Shown here piece by piece: positions 46,337 to 56,314 of a stretch of DNA of 62,979 nt. This DNA is from Sinomonas humi (GTDB lineage Bacteria > Actinomycetota > Actinomycetes > Actinomycetales > Micrococcaceae). Within the stretch, counting starts at the first letter, position 1, and every line of letters begins with the position of its first letter. The stretch spans positions 1 through 62,979 of the forward strand of contig NZ_JTDL01000136.1 of NCBI RefSeq assembly GCF_000802235.1, in the 5' to 3' direction. The notes below the pieces were generated by a model. That model saw only the letters and a list, made by a program, of their open reading frames with translations. It made no database searches and was not told where the DNA came from. The position numbers were made by a program, and so were the translations under genes.

Positions 46337-46498
46337 GCTGCGGGCCAGGCAATCCGCCGGTACCCGCAGCCCTACGTCGGCCGGCCGATCCGGATCAGCG
46401 ACGGGGGCTTGACGGCGGCCGAAGCCCGATACATGGCCGGCGAGACCCTGCGAGAAGTCGGATTCTGCTACCGCTGTCGGATCCGGCATGCCACCTAG
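46337..46498 (+). pseudogene. Phage-type small gene fragment
   Basis: 54 codons without a start, directly after a TAG in the same frame. Encodes IRISDGGLTAAEARYMAGET and FCYRCRIRHAT, a coherent protein tail with a CxxC-like pair. No family named. Part of the debris between the two repeat copies. Confidence 0.4.
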
Positions 46499-46540
46499 AA
46501 AATCTGAAATCCAGGTCGTCCATATGTTGTGAATGGTGCC

Positions 46541-46696
46541 ATGGACGGACTCGTGGGCGGCGGAGAGCTGGAGAAGAAGTACAGCACCCTCAAAGTCGAC
46601 GACTTGCCGTGGAAGCTCACTCAGTGGGCGCCAGTCGACTGGGGGAAGAGCGAGTGGGAGGCCAAGATGGCAGGCGGGCCTCATCCCATGTTCTAA
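46541..46696 (+). pseudogene. 3' remnant of a second phage gene
   Basis: 51 codons (MDGLVGGGELEKKYST ... LPWKLTQWAPVDWG ... PHPMF) that match the C-terminus of the 392-residue protein encoded at 44114-45292 (FPWHLTEWAPVDWG). The rest of that gene is missing here. Ends 4 bases into the convergent acyltransferase gene. Evidence for a second, related prophage end. Confidence 0.6.
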
Positions 46697-47745
46697 ACCA
46701 TCGCAGATCTGCCGGATCGGGGGGAAAACGCCCCTTTCGCGAACGTTTGGCATGGGCGCTCCACCCATGTCCAGGACGCCCACGCCAATGGAAGGGTGAG
46801 GAGCAGGGCGAGGCCGGCACTTGCCTCGGCTCCTGCAACGGCGGATACCCCTGCAAGGACGAGTAGCTGCTGCACCGGGAACGCGTAGATGTACACGCCA
46901 TAGGACATGTCATTTTTCGACCCGATCCTGATCGGGATAACCGCTCCGAGCCAGAGAAGGATGCCCGTCAGGGGAAGCTGTCCCGCCCAGGCTTCTATGC
47001 GGAGCGCCCAAGCGAGCACGAACAGGCCCAAGGCGGTAGCGCCCACCACAGGAGTCAGGAGAATCCGGTCACGCAGCGCGTGGACCAACATCCCTGCGAC
47101 GAAGAATGATCCCAGTCTGAGGGCTTGAACCGACTGATCGAAAGGCCGCGGGAGATCGCGACCGATGCCGAGACCCACGCCTGCTGAGAGGATCACCAAT
47201 AGGATCGAGAGCACTAGCACGCGATGCTTCCGCACTGATCGGAGGCTAAAGAGTATCCCCGCTGCGACGTATGCGCCGAACTCGTAGTACAGCGTCCACA
47301 ACGACCCATTCCATGAATTCGCGTGCGGGACGTTTGTGAGCGTCTCGCCGATGCCGAGCTGACCCAGCCAAAGAGCCGCGTTTCGCGCTACGTAGCTACA
47401 CCCATCGAGCAATCGATATGAGCTACCAGTCAACAGCGTTGACGCGGGGGCGAATACGAAGGCCGTCACAGCGAGGACGACCCAGAACCCTGGGAGGATG
47501 CGAGCAGCTCGCCGCCACATGTATATCCAGAACCCCAGCCGGAGGCGTGACCCTGAGACCAGGAAACCGCTGATGGCGAAGAAGCCGTTGACCGCCCAAG
47601 CGCCCGCCTCCGCCGCAGACCAGGCTGGCGTTGCCCCGGTGATCGGATAGGTGTGCCAGAAGATCACGGCCGATGCCAAGCCCAAGCGGACGAAGTTGAG
47701 CGCGTTGTCGCGACCCGAAAGGGCCTCCCCCAGAGTGCGGTTCAC
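46693..47745 (-). CDS. Acyltransferase family 3 membrane protein (OafA-like)
   Basis: About 350 residues with ten or so transmembrane helices. It starts VNRTLGEALSGRDNALNFVRL; the catalytic His is in SAVIFWHTYPITG, followed by NGFFAISGFLVSG and the conserved SYGVYIYAFPVQQLL near the end. Transfers acyl groups to surface polysaccharide. The open frame extends to 47934, but those codons lie inside the direct repeat and are also open in the other copy, so I start at the GTG 47745. Second probable lysogenic-conversion gene. Confidence 0.85.
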   Translation of the reverse strand: MNRTLGEALSGRDNALNFVRLGLASAVIFWHTYPITGATPAWSAAEAGAWAVNGFFAISGFLVSGSRLRLGFWIYMWRRAARILPGFWVVLAVTAFVFAPASTLLTGSSYRLLDGCSYVARNAALWLGQLGIGETLTNVPHANSWNGSLWTLYYEFGAYVAAGILFSLRSVRKHRVLVLSILLVILSAGVGLGIGRDLPRPFDQSVQALRLGSFFVAGMLVHALRDRILLTPVVGATALGLFVLAWALRIEAWAGQLPLTGILLWLGAVIPIRIGSKNDMSYGVYIYAFPVQQLLVLAGVSAVAGAEASAGLALLLTLPLAWASWTWVERPCQTFAKGAFSPRSGRSAMV

Positions 47746-47767
47746 CCGCCGACCATAGACTTCGGAT

Positions 47768-48110
47768 TCCCACGGAATTGGCCCCCGCCCTCGCGTCTGC
47801 GAGGTGCGGGGGCGTTTCCTCCGTGTTAGGCGGCGGTTCCTCGGTGGTCCGCAGTCTCGTCTCCTCAGTGCCGGACGGCAAAGCGACGCGGACAGTCGCT
47901 CGTTGAACTCACGAGCGTAGGATCGCGGCGGCAAGGATGCGGCTGGCTCACTCCGTGCGTCCGTTGTTCCACGTCCGCGGCCTGACGGTTGCCATCCGTC
48001 CCCCTCCGGTTGTGCCGCTCGGGGATGATTCTAGGGCTCCACGTCCACAAATTCGGTGTACGTCCACAGCAACGAAAAGAGGCCCGGAAATCCGGGCCTC
48101 TCAGGGTGGA
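47768..48110. repeat. ~344-bp direct repeat, copy 2, ending in tRNA-Ala
   Basis: Same sequence as copy 1 with a small indel and scattered substitutions. It runs into the 3' end of the tRNA-Ala gene at 48107, as an attachment-site arm would. Contains the same two hairpins. Confidence 0.9.
48079..48100 (-). terminator. Terminator of the tRNA-Ala genes
   Basis: GAGGCCCGGA/TCCGGGCCTC hairpin with a TTTT run on the minus strand, seven bases beyond the tRNA 3' end. Confidence 0.85.
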
Positions 48111-48179
48111 GGTAAGGGGATTCGAACCCCTGACCTTCTGCATGCCATGCAGACGCGCTACCAACTGCGCCATACCCCC
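48107..48179 (-). tRNA. tRNA-Ala(GGC)
   Basis: 73-nt cloverleaf on the minus strand: acceptor GGGGGTA/TACCTCC, D arm GCGC/GCGC, anticodon loop ATGGCAT (GGC), T arm AGGGG TTCGAAT CCCCT, discriminator A. CCA not encoded. Confidence 0.93.
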
Positions 48180-48180
48180 G

Positions 48181-48253
48181 TGGAGCTGAGGGGACTCGAA
48201 CCCCTGACCCCCTGCATGCCATGCAGGTGCGCTACCAGCTGCGCCACAGCCCC
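48181..48253 (-). tRNA. tRNA-Ala(GGC)
   Basis: 73-nt cloverleaf: acceptor GGGGCTG/CAGCTCC, D arm GCGC/GCGC, anticodon loop ATGGCAT (GGC), T arm AGGGG TTCGAGT CCCCT. One base upstream of the other tRNA-Ala gene with the same anticodon but different acceptor stem. Confidence 0.95.
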
Positions 48254-48371
48254 GAACTCGCACCGGACAAGACCCTTCGGAGGATCCAAGGATCCCCTCA
48301 TCCCGTCCGGAGCAACTCGTCCATCTTAGCGGGGGGCGACCCTGCCGCACAAATCTGGCGGCCCGCCGTCG

Positions 48372-49031
48372 TCAGCCCTCCACGATGGGGACGGGCACCA
48401 GAAGACTGCCCGCATTATGTTCCCCTAGGCGCCACCGCGCGCCCCCATCAGGGGCAGGAGAACGCTCCTCAAGAACAGACCAGTTGCAGTTCGAGAGGCC
48501 CGAAAGAGCTCCCCACAACGAATGCGGGAGGCCCAGCAACTCGGCCAACGCGACACGGATGGCGCCACCGTGACTCACCACAACGAGCGTGCCGGACTCC
48601 CCCAAACCCTCCAGGGAACGCTCGACCGCTGCCCGAGTCCTGGCCGCCACGTCAAGCCGAGTCTCGGCGCCGCCAGCGGCCACACCCACATCGCCGTCTT
48701 CCCAGCGCCCAAGCAGCTCAGCGTCCGTGACGCGAATCTCCGCGAACGTCTTTCCCTGCCAGCTGCCCGCGTTCGTCTCACGCAGCCCAGAATCGAGCGC
48801 GACCGGCAAGCCTGTCTCGGTGGCGAGCGGCTCCGCCGTCGTCCGGGTCCGCTCAAGGTCCGAGCTCACGATCGCGCTCGGTCCCATGGCGGCGAGCACG
48901 CGGGCGGCGTGCGTCGCCTGACGCACGCCGTCGTCGTTGAGCGGGATGTCGGTCTGTCCCTGGAAGCGTCCCGCTGCGTTCCAGTCGGTGCGCCCGTGCC
49001 GCCAGAAGACGATCCTCCGCCGTTCCCCCAC
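48372..49031 (-). CDS. Histidine phosphatase (phosphoglycerate-mutase-like)
   Basis: About 219 residues: RHGRTDWN catalytic His loop, DLERTRTTAEPLA, catalytic Glu in GLRETNAGSWQGKTF and second His in VVVSHGGAIRV. Belongs to the broad-specificity branch; substrate unknown. I choose the GTG at 49031 just after the rsfS stop; the frame is open to 49112 inside rsfS. Confidence 0.88.
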   Translation of the reverse strand: MGERRRIVFWRHGRTDWNAAGRFQGQTDIPLNDDGVRQATHAARVLAAMGPSAIVSSDLERTRTTAEPLATETGLPVALDSGLRETNAGSWQGKTFAEIRVTDAELLGRWEDGDVGVAAGGAETRLDVAARTRAAVERSLEGLGESGTLVVVSHGGAIRVALAELLGLPHSLWGALSGLSNCNWSVLEERSPAPDGGARWRLGEHNAGSLLVPVPIVEG

Positions 49032-49039
49032 AGCCGGGC

Positions 49040-49432
49040 TCAGCCGGCTGCCGAGGCTGCCGAAGCGCCCGGCTCCTCGATCCCGAGGTCCACAGACGGA
49101 CAGTCCTTCCAAAGCCGCTCAAGCGCGTAGAAGGCGCGGTCCTCGTCGTGCATGACATGGATGACCATGTCGCCGTAATCGAGAAGCACCCACCGCCCCT
49201 CGGTCCGTCCTTCCCGGCGCACCGGGCGGCGGTCGAGCTTGATGAGCTCGTCCTCGATGTTGTCCACGATCGAGTTGACCTGACGCTCGGTCCCTGCGGA
49301 CGCAATGATGAAGAGGTCTGTGATCGCGAGACGCTCGCTCACGTCCACGGCCACGATGTTCTCGGCCAGCTTGTCCGCGGCGGCCTTCGCGGCCACCTTC
49401 GCGGATTCAACAACCGTTTCGGCTGCGCTCAA
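49040..49432 (-). CDS. rsfS: Ribosomal silencing factor RsfS
   Basis: 130-residue DUF143 protein that binds ribosomal protein L14 and blocks subunit joining in starvation. AENIVAVDVSERLAITDLFII, TERQVNSIVDNIEDEL, WVLLDYGDMVIHVM and FYALERLWKDCP are diagnostic. Sits in the usual nadD-x-rsfS order. Confidence 0.95.
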   Translation of the reverse strand: MSAAETVVESAKVAAKAAADKLAENIVAVDVSERLAITDLFIIASAGTERQVNSIVDNIEDELIKLDRRPVRREGRTEGRWVLLDYGDMVIHVMHDEDRAFYALERLWKDCPSVDLGIEEPGASAASAAG

Positions 49433-49470
49433 TGAAGCTCCTTGTTCTGAAGTACTCGATGCCGCTCGGA

Positions 49471-50721
49471 CTACTTGCCGAGCAGCACAATCAAGACGGC
49501 CGCGATGAGGGCCACGATGCCAACGGCGCCGATCCCGAGGAGCAGTATGCGCTCCCGATCGACGCGAGATTTCTGGGGCTCGAGAGGGTCGAGCCCGTGG
49601 GCAGACTGCGCCGCGATTGGCGCAGCCTCCTGGGCAGGAACGCCAGCCGCGCGCTGCCGAGGGTTCCTGTCCGTCACCACCGGCACATGATGTGTCGACG
49701 GCGGCTTCATGACGGGATGCGGAATCCCGGGGACCTTGACGTATTCGAGGGGCGTGACCATCGCGAGGTTGTTCGCCGAGGTCGGAGCGGTCTTACGCGG
49801 ACCGTCGGTCTCCCGGCGCGTCTCCTCTGCAAGCCGCTGACGCGCCTGCGCACGCCGGCTCAGAACAGCTTCACGCTCGGCCTTGGCCACTTGCTGCTTG
49901 CGGGTCTCCGGATCAACCGGAGGAGCTCCCCGAGGACCGGATCGCGCCTCAGCCTCACCCTTCGCCTGAGCCCGCAGAAGCTCGCGGGCAGCCGCGATCT
50001 GCTCGTGACTCAGCCTGCGGAAGGACCCCGTCTCCGGCCCGAGCACCGGCTCGCCTGCCGGGTTCTGCGGGATCTTGAAGGGTGCCGTGGGCGTCGCCTC
50101 CCGAAACGGCGCGGACGACGACGGCGCCGCGCCCGGGCGCTGCTGCTCGCCACCGCGTGCCTGCACCACAGGAAGGCTTCCAGCGGGAATGTCGGAGGAC
50201 GGCGAACCCGGGCGCTGGTGCGAGGCGGCACCTCGAGTTGCGCCGGGCGCTTGCGGCGGCGCTGTCGGACGGGGCGGCGTGGCTGGCGCTGAGGGCTGAG
50301 GCGACTCCGCGGAAGCCGGCTGACTGTCCTGGCCCTGTTCCCGGATCTCACGGCGGCTGGGGAACCGCGCCGCCTGCTCCTTCTCGGCGAGCTCCCGCAT
50401 GACCCGGTGGGCCTCGCGATCCCGGGCTCGAGCCTGAGAGCTGCGTTCGCTGCGAACGGCGTCGACAGGCGCATCGAGGGCTCTTCGCGAACGGTTGGCG
50501 GCAGCATCGAGGCCGCCAGCCGTCTCCTGAGCAGCCTGCACTCCGCGGGCGCGGGCCTCGGCGGCAGCCCGCGCCTCCGCCTCCGCTCGAGCCTCAGCCT
50601 CGGCGCGTGCTTGGGCAGGCGTCAGCTGCGCGGGAGGCTGGTCCCCTCGCGCAGCTTGGGCCAGCCGACGTTCCCGCCGGCTCGTGATGGGCTTCTCGTC
50701 ATTGTTCATAGATTCATTCAC
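49471..50721 (-). CDS. Tail-anchored, low-complexity hypothetical protein
   Basis: 416 residues: Ala/Glu/Arg-rich N-terminal helix ([19 protein letters not shown]), Pro/Ala/Ser-rich disordered middle, a second charged helix ([23 protein letters not shown]), and one C-terminal hydrophobic helix ([20 protein letters not shown]) ending in GK. This implies a tail-anchored membrane protein. Overlaps nadD by four bases (ATGA). Known only as a conserved hypothetical in this actinobacterial gene order. Confidence 0.8.
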   Translation of the reverse strand: MNESMNNDEKPITSRRERRLAQAARGDQPPAQLTPAQARAEAEARAEAEARAAAEARARGVQAAQETAGGLDAAANRSRRALDAPVDAVRSERSSQARARDREAHRVMRELAEKEQAARFPSRREIREQGQDSQPASAESPQPSAPATPPRPTAPPQAPGATRGAASHQRPGSPSSDIPAGSLPVVQARGGEQQRPGAAPSSSAPFREATPTAPFKIPQNPAGEPVLGPETGSFRRLSHEQIAAARELLRAQAKGEAEARSGPRGAPPVDPETRKQQVAKAEREAVLSRRAQARQRLAEETRRETDGPRKTAPTSANNLAMVTPLEYVKVPGIPHPVMKPPSTHHVPVVTDRNPRQRAAGVPAQEAAPIAAQSAHGLDPLEPQKSRVDRERILLLGIGAVGIVALIAAVLIVLLGK

Positions 50722-51431
50722 CAGGCCGCGGATGCGCTTCCTGCCGCCCCCGCGCGACGAAATGGGGTCTGGGTGGGCGCAAGGTGGATCACACCGTCAG
50801 CTCGCGCCGCCCTCGCATTCGCATCATCCAGGTACAGGCCGTACTTCGCGATGTACTGGACCACCCCATCCGGAACGAGATACCAGACCGGCTCGTGGGA
50901 AGCGACCCGTGCCCGGCAGTCTGTCGACGAGATCGCCATCGCCGGCACCTCTAGGAGACTCACCTCTGCCCGACCGAGGTCGGGCAGTTCGTGCCCGGGT
51001 CGGGTGACCCCGACGAAGTGGGCGAGGCTCCAGAGCTCATCCACGTCCTTCCAGCCGACGATCTGCGCCATGGCATCCGCACCCGTGATGAAGTACAGAT
51101 CGGCCTCAGGACGCTCGGCGCGGAGGTCCCGAAGGGTGTCGATGGTGTAGGTCGGCCCGGGGCGCTCGATATCGACTCGGCTCACTGTAAAGCGCGGGTT
51201 TGAGGCAGTCGCGATCACCGTCATGAGGTATCGGTGTTCGGCCAGGCTCACCCGGCGGCTCGACTTCTGCCACGGTTCACCGGTGGGCACGAAGACGACC
51301 TCGTCGAGGCCGAACTTCGAGGCCACCTCGCTCGCCGCTACGAGGTGCCCGTGATGGATCGGGTCGAACGTCCCACCCATCACTCCGAGGCGAATGCGCC
51401 GCCCGCCCGGCACCTGTACTGGTTCCGTCAA
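50718..51431 (-). CDS. nadD: Nicotinate-nucleotide adenylyltransferase
   Basis: 237 residues. Nucleotidyltransferase motif [18 protein letters not shown] (HxGH form), [21 protein letters not shown], and C-terminal [11 protein letters not shown]. Makes NaAD in NAD synthesis. It has an extra Ala-rich tail beyond the usual C-terminus. Confidence 0.95.
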   Translation of the reverse strand: MTEPVQVPGGRRIRLGVMGGTFDPIHHGHLVAASEVASKFGLDEVVFVPTGEPWQKSSRRVSLAEHRYLMTVIATASNPRFTVSRVDIERPGPTYTIDTLRDLRAERPEADLYFITGADAMAQIVGWKDVDELWSLAHFVGVTRPGHELPDLGRAEVSLLEVPAMAISSTDCRARVASHEPVWYLVPDGVVQYIAKYGLYLDDANARAARADGVIHLAPTQTPFRRAGAAGSASAAW

Positions 51432-51436
51432 AGGTG

Positions 51437-51685
51437 TCAGTGGCTCGAGGAGCCCACGTGACGGTCGTGCTTGTTCGGGTGCTGACGGTGCGGGTCAGCA
51501 TGCTCATCCGTCGCCTCGTGACGGCGGCCGAGGTTGGTGTACGACGAGGTCACGAAGAGCAGTACGAGGAAGATGGCAAAGAGCGTGCCGCCGATGACGA
51601 ACGGCGGGGCGATCGTCGGTGCCTTCTCATCCGCCGCGGCCTCTGCACCCACGGTGAGTGCGGTGGTCATGAGCGCTGCCAGCAT
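51437..51685 (-). CDS. Small membrane protein with His-rich tail
   Basis: 82 residues from the ATG at 51685 (GAGGAG upstream). One or two hydrophobic segments ([18 protein letters not shown], possibly a signal/anchor, and [20 protein letters not shown]), then a hydrophilic His-rich C-terminus ([19 protein letters not shown]). Unknown function; may bind metal. Directly before nadD on the same strand. Confidence 0.7.
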   Translation of the reverse strand: MLAALMTTALTVGAEAAADEKAPTIAPPFVIGGTLFAIFLVLLFVTSSYTNLGRRHEATDEHADPHRQHPNKHDRHVGSSSH

Positions 51686-51772
51686 GATTACTCCTCTGAG
51701 CCTTACGAAATCTGTGGTGATTACAGTGACCAATCTTCCGATCATCCTACCCCGGCAGGTGCAGGGAACGAC

Positions 51773-53110
51773 TCACGCGCGCACCTGTCCCTCGCCCTGG
51801 ACGATCCACTTCGTCGTGGTCAGCTCGGTAAGGCCCATGGGGCCCCGAGCATGCAGCTTCTGTGTCGAGATGCCGACTTCTGCACCAAGCCCCAACTCCC
51901 CGCCGTCCGTGAAGCGGGTAGACGCATTGACGATCACTGCGGCCGAATCGATCTCCGCGATGAAACGCTCCGCGTTGCGAAGATCGTTCGTGATGATCGC
52001 CTCTGTGTGCCCAGTGCTCCAGCGCCTGATGTGCTCAAGCGCCTCGTCGATCGAGTCCACAGTGGCAACGGCGAGATCGAGGTCCATGTACTCGGTCGCC
52101 CAGTCCACATCGGTCGCAGCGACAGCTTCGACCCCGGCGGGCAGCGCGTCCATCGAGCGTCCGTCCACGTGCAGGCGCACGCCACGCTCGGCGAGGGCGT
52201 GGGCAAGAGCCGGGAGCACTGTGCTCTTGGAGTGGACGAGGAGCGTCTCGACCGTATTGCACACGCTCGGGCGCTGAGTCTTGGCATTGAGCAGGATCTC
52301 GACTGCCATCGCCTCGTCGGCCGACTCGTCGACAAAGATATGCACGTTGCCTTCGCCTGTCTCGATCACCGGGACGGTCGAGTTGAGGACGACGTTCTGG
52401 ATGAGATCCCGTCCGCCGCGAGGGATCAGCACGTCGACGCGGCCGCGCGCCTTCATGAGCACTTCCGCGCCAGCGCGCCCGTAGTCGTCAACGGTCTGAA
52501 CCGCGTCGGCGGGCAGTCCGACCTCGACGAGCGTGTCGCGCAGGACGGCGACGAGCTCGCGGTTCGTGTTGGCCGCAGCACTTCCCCCACGGAGAATCAC
52601 CGCGTTGCCGCTCTTGAGCGCCAAGCCGGCGATGTCCACCGTGACGTTCGGACGCGCTTCGTAGATCGCCGCAACCACGCCCATCGGGACGTTGACCTGC
52701 CGCATCCGCAGGCCGTTCGGAAGGGTCTGGCCCCGGACGACATTGCCCACGGGATCGGGAAGCCCCGCGAGGTTCTCGAGTGCGGAGACCAGCCCGTCGA
52801 TCCGCGCGGGAGTCAGCGCGAGGCGGTCGAGGAGTGCCTTCGAGGTTCCGTTTTCGCGCCCAGCCTCTAGGTCCCTCTCGTTCGCCGCAAGAATTCGGGC
52901 TTCGTTTTCCTTGAGCGCAGCGCCGATGGCGCGCAGCGCACGGTCCTTGGATGCGCGGTTGGCACGCCCGACGGCGCGCGAGGCCACACGTGCGCGGTCG
53001 CCGATCGCGAGGACCGCGGCCTCGACGTCAACAGGCTGGGAGGCGGCCGGAGCAGCCGCTTCCTGCTCGATGGCGTGGGCAGTCTCGTGATGGGCGACGG
53101 TGTCAGTCAT
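51773..53110 (-). CDS. proA: Gamma-glutamyl phosphate reductase
   Basis: 445 residues. Aldehyde dehydrogenase fold: catalytic Cys in TQRPSVCNTVETLL, VYDYGRAG-like region (VDDYGRAGAEVL), IPRGGRDLIQ, TRFTDGGELGLGAEVGISTQK. Second step of proline synthesis. It has about 25 extra N-terminal residues; an internal start is possible. Downstream of proB by 18 bases. Confidence 0.95.
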   Translation of the reverse strand: MTDTVAHHETAHAIEQEAAAPAASQPVDVEAAVLAIGDRARVASRAVGRANRASKDRALRAIGAALKENEARILAANERDLEAGRENGTSKALLDRLALTPARIDGLVSALENLAGLPDPVGNVVRGQTLPNGLRMRQVNVPMGVVAAIYEARPNVTVDIAGLALKSGNAVILRGGSAAANTNRELVAVLRDTLVEVGLPADAVQTVDDYGRAGAEVLMKARGRVDVLIPRGGRDLIQNVVLNSTVPVIETGEGNVHIFVDESADEAMAVEILLNAKTQRPSVCNTVETLLVHSKSTVLPALAHALAERGVRLHVDGRSMDALPAGVEAVAATDVDWATEYMDLDLAVATVDSIDEALEHIRRWSTGHTEAIITNDLRNAERFIAEIDSAAVIVNASTRFTDGGELGLGAEVGISTQKLHARGPMGLTELTTTKWIVQGEGQVRA

Positions 53111-53128
53111 GCCTTCAAGTCTAACGAG

Positions 53129-54268
53129 CTAGACGATCACGAGGTCATCTGTGTGAACGACCACCCGCTCGTACTCGGGACCGAGCGCACGCCCGAGCTC
53201 CTTCGTGGAGTGGCCGAGCATGCCGGGCAGCTCATCGGCTGAGAAGTTCACGAGTCCCCGAGCGACGACTTTCCCCGCGAGGTCCGCGATCTCAACGGGA
53301 TCACCCGCTTCGAAGTCCCCGGAGACGGCGGTGATGCCTGCGGGCAACAGCGATCGGTGACGCTGCACGACAGCCCGCACTGCGCCGTCGTCGAGCGTCA
53401 GCGTTCCCCTCGTGGCAGCAAGGTGGGCCAGCCAGAGGAGGCGCACAGGCTTGCGCCGCCCGTTCACGCTGAACCACGTCCCGACGTCCTCGCCATCCAG
53501 GGCGCGCGCCGCTGCCGCTGTCGACGTCACGAGCGCCGGGATCCCTGAGCTGGCTGCGATGCTCGCGGCCTCGATCTTTGTCGCCATCCCTCCGGTGCCC
53601 ACGCCGGCGGCACCCGGGCTTCCGACCCGGACGCCATCGAGATCCCCCGCGCCGCGCACGTGCGGGATTCGCTCGCCTCCCTCGGCTGGGGGTCCCGTGT
53701 AGACGGAGTCGACGTCGGAGAGCAGCACGAGCGCGTCCGCATGGACGAGGTGGGCCACGAGGGCGGCCAAGCGGTCGTTGTCCCCGAAGCGGATTTCATG
53801 GGTCGCGACAGTGTCGTTCTCGTTGACGACAGGCACGACTCCGAGGTGCAGTAGCTTCTCGAGCGCCCGGTGTGCGTTCTTGTACTGGGTGCGGCGCACG
53901 AGGTCGTCGGCGGTGAGCAGCACTTGGCTCACCGTGACGCCGTGGGCGCCGAACGCCTGGGTGTAGCGGGCCATGAGGAGGCCCTGGCCAACGCTCGCGG
54001 CGGCCTGCTGCGTCGCGAGGTCACGCGGGCGCTTCGCGAGTCCGAGAGGAGCAAGCCCCGCGGCGATCGCGCCCGACGAGACGAGGACGATCTCCGTCCC
54101 TGCGTTCGCCCGCTCGGCGAGCGTGTCGACGAGAGCAGCGAGCGACTGCTCGGAAATCCCGCCGCGAATCGTCGTGAGCGATGAAGAACCGACCTTGACG
54201 ACGATTCTCCGGGCCTCCGGCAGCCATTCCCGTCCGCGGACGCCGAGCTCAGAACTCGCCGTCGTCAT
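53129..54268 (-). CDS. proB: Glutamate 5-kinase with C-terminal PUA domain
   Basis: 379 residues: amino-acid kinase domain ([53 protein letters not shown]) and a C-terminal PUA domain (about 285-370). First step of proline synthesis. Its start overlaps the obg stop by 20 bases, so obg-proB-proA form one unit. Confidence 0.95.
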   Translation of the reverse strand: MTTASSELGVRGREWLPEARRIVVKVGSSSLTTIRGGISEQSLAALVDTLAERANAGTEIVLVSSGAIAAGLAPLGLAKRPRDLATQQAAASVGQGLLMARYTQAFGAHGVTVSQVLLTADDLVRRTQYKNAHRALEKLLHLGVVPVVNENDTVATHEIRFGDNDRLAALVAHLVHADALVLLSDVDSVYTGPPAEGGERIPHVRGAGDLDGVRVGSPGAAGVGTGGMATKIEAASIAASSGIPALVTSTAAAARALDGEDVGTWFSVNGRRKPVRLLWLAHLAATRGTLTLDDGAVRAVVQRHRSLLPAGITAVSGDFEAGDPVEIADLAGKVVARGLVNFSADELPGMLGHSTKELGRALGPEYERVVVHTDDLVIV

Positions 54269-55835
54269 CGCTCTCCTCGGACTTCAGATCCGGTGCCCAC
54301 TCCTTGCGGCGGCTCGACTCCGTCCAGATTCCTGCGCGGCGTTCGGCCTCGAGTTCCTCGCGAGCCGCGGCCCGGGCAGCCTTGCGGTCCTCGAACTCGT
54401 CTCGCTTCTGGGCGCGGGTCGGCCGCGACCAGTCGCTGAGCCGGACATCGCTTCCGCGGGGCCCCGCGAGGAGCTCGGCACCTGCCGACATCGTCGGTTC
54501 CCAGTCGAAGACAACAGCGTCGTCCTCACCGATGACGACCGTGTCCCCGGCATGCGCGCCGACCTTGAAGAGCTCATCCTCGACACCCAGCCGGTTGAGC
54601 CGGTCACTGAGATAGCCGACGGCCTCGTCATTCGTGAAGTCCGTCTGCTTGACCCACCGCTCGGGCTTCTCACCAATGATCCGGAACAGCGGCTCGAGGT
54701 TGCGCTCCTCCTTGCGGATCGTGAACGACTTCTCGTTGACGGCGCGCGGACGGAGGACGGCGGGGCTCACCTTGGGCGGAGCGGCCTTCACCTCGTCGCG
54801 AGCATGCTGGACGATCTCCGCCATCGCGAAACCGAGGGCGCGGAGACCCTCGTGGCTCGTCGCGGAAACCTCGAAGACTCGGTAGCCACGGCCCTCGAGC
54901 TCGGCCCGCACCATGTCGGCCATCGCCTTCCCGTCGGGAAGGTCCACCTTGTTCAGGGCCACGAGCCGTGGCCGCTCGTTGAGCGGGACAACCTCGCCGT
55001 CGGGCCCCGCAAAGCTCATGTCGACGTCGTACTTCGCGAGCTCGCCCTCGATGACGTCCAGATCGTCAAGGGGGTTGCGGTCAGACTCAAGCGTGCCGCA
55101 GTCCAGTACGTGGACGATCGCCGCGCACCGCTCGACGTGCCGGAGGAAGTCGTGCCCGAGCCCGCGGCCCTCGCTCGCCCCTTCGATGAGGCCCGGGACA
55201 TCGGCGATCGTGAACCGGATGTCGCCGGCCTGGACGACGCCGAGGTTGGGCACGAGGGTGGTAAACGGGTAGTCCGCGATCTTGGGGCGGGCCGCGGACA
55301 TCGCGGCGATGAGGCTCGACTTGCCGGCCGAGGGGAAGCCGACGAGAGCAACGTCCGCAATGGACTTGAGCTCGAGGACGATATCCCGTTCCTCGCCCGC
55401 GATACCGAGAAGTGCGAAACCGGGCGCCTTCCGCTTTGCCGTCGCGAGCGCGGCATTCCCAAGGCCGCCCTGGCCACCGGCTGCGGCGATGAACTCAGCG
55501 CCCTCCCCGACGAGGTCGGCAAGCACGGCGCCATCCCGCGACTTCACGACCGTCCCGTCAGGCACCGGCAGCACGAGCGTCTCGCCCCGGTGGCCGACTC
55601 GCCAGTCGCCCATGCCGGGGCCGCCGTTCTCGGCGTGGCGGTGAGGCGAATGGTGATAGTCGAGCAGCGTCGTCGTCTGGGACGAGACCCGAAGGACGAC
55701 GTCGCCCCCGTTCCCGCCGTTCCCACCGTCAGGACCGCCCAACGGCTTGAACTTCTCGCGCTTGACGGAAACGCAGCCGTGGCCCCCATGTCCGCCCGAT
55801 ACGTGCAGCACCACGCGGTCGACGAAGCTCGCCAC
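54249..55835 (-). CDS. obg: Obg-type GTPase
   Basis: 528 residues: Gly-rich Obg fold ([29 protein letters not shown]), GTPase domain with P-loop [11 protein letters not shown], switch region [16 protein letters not shown] and a C-terminal OCT domain of the long actinobacterial type with an acidic tail (EESDDDGEF). Roles in ribosome assembly and stress control are known for the family. Confidence 0.97.
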   Translation of the reverse strand: MASFVDRVVLHVSGGHGGHGCVSVKREKFKPLGGPDGGNGGNGGDVVLRVSSQTTTLLDYHHSPHRHAENGGPGMGDWRVGHRGETLVLPVPDGTVVKSRDGAVLADLVGEGAEFIAAAGGQGGLGNAALATAKRKAPGFALLGIAGEERDIVLELKSIADVALVGFPSAGKSSLIAAMSAARPKIADYPFTTLVPNLGVVQAGDIRFTIADVPGLIEGASEGRGLGHDFLRHVERCAAIVHVLDCGTLESDRNPLDDLDVIEGELAKYDVDMSFAGPDGEVVPLNERPRLVALNKVDLPDGKAMADMVRAELEGRGYRVFEVSATSHEGLRALGFAMAEIVQHARDEVKAAPPKVSPAVLRPRAVNEKSFTIRKEERNLEPLFRIIGEKPERWVKQTDFTNDEAVGYLSDRLNRLGVEDELFKVGAHAGDTVVIGEDDAVVFDWEPTMSAGAELLAGPRGSDVRLSDWSRPTRAQKRDEFEDRKAARAAAREELEAERRAGIWTESSRRKEWAPDLKSEESDDDGEF

Positions 55836-55936
55836 GCCATTCTCCTTACGCCGGGGTCTCCCCCGATTCTAGTTCGCGGGGCCCGCCTTCCGGCGTCCCG
55901 CGACCGCCCTCCCGGACGGTGCATGGGCAAAAAACA

Positions 55937-55965
55937 GGTGGAGCGGGCCACTGGCCCGCTCCACC
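55937..55965 (-). terminator. Strong rho-independent terminator after rpmA
   Basis: 13-bp perfect stem GGTGGAGCGGGCC, three-base loop, followed on the minus strand by a T6 run. Separates rplU-rpmA from obg-proB-proA, so obg needs its own promoter in 55836-55928. Confidence 0.93.
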
Positions 55966-56007
55966 GTGATAAGACTGCGGTCCCGGCATCTGCCGGGCCA
56001 GCCCAGA

Positions 56008-56262
56008 CTACTGGGCGACGACGATGTCCACGACGCGACGGCCGCGGCGCGTGCCGAACTGCACTGCGCCCGCCTCGAGAGCGAAGAGCGTGTCATCCTT
56101 GCCACGGCCAACGCCGTTGCCCGGGTGGAAGTGCGTGCCGCGCTGGCGGACCAGGATCTCGCCGGCGTTGACGGTCTGACCGCCGAAGCGCTTCACGCCG
56201 AGGCGCTGGGCGTTCGAGTCGCGGCCGTTACGGGTGGAGCTTGCGCCCTTCTTGTGTGCCAT
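56008..56262 (-). CDS. rpmA: Ribosomal protein bL27
   Basis: 84 residues, [20 protein letters not shown] with [18 protein letters not shown]: typical bL27 without the cleaved N-terminal extension seen in Firmicutes. Follows rplU. Confidence 0.97.
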   Translation of the reverse strand: MAHKKGASSTRNGRDSNAQRLGVKRFGGQTVNAGEILVRQRGTHFHPGNGVGRGKDDTLFALEAGAVQFGTRRGRRVVDIVVAQ

Positions 56263-56314
56263 GAGCTGTGCCTACCTTGAATCTGTTGGGGTTACTGAGC
56301 TGCGGGGACCGTGA

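Noticed and set aside
42240-48110. Active prophage
   Set aside because: No integrase, terminase, capsid or lysis gene is visible; the tail gene is truncated and carries a stop.
53973-56171. 732-codon plus-strand reading frame
   Set aside because: Shadow of proB and obg on the other strand; no ribosome site or family signal.
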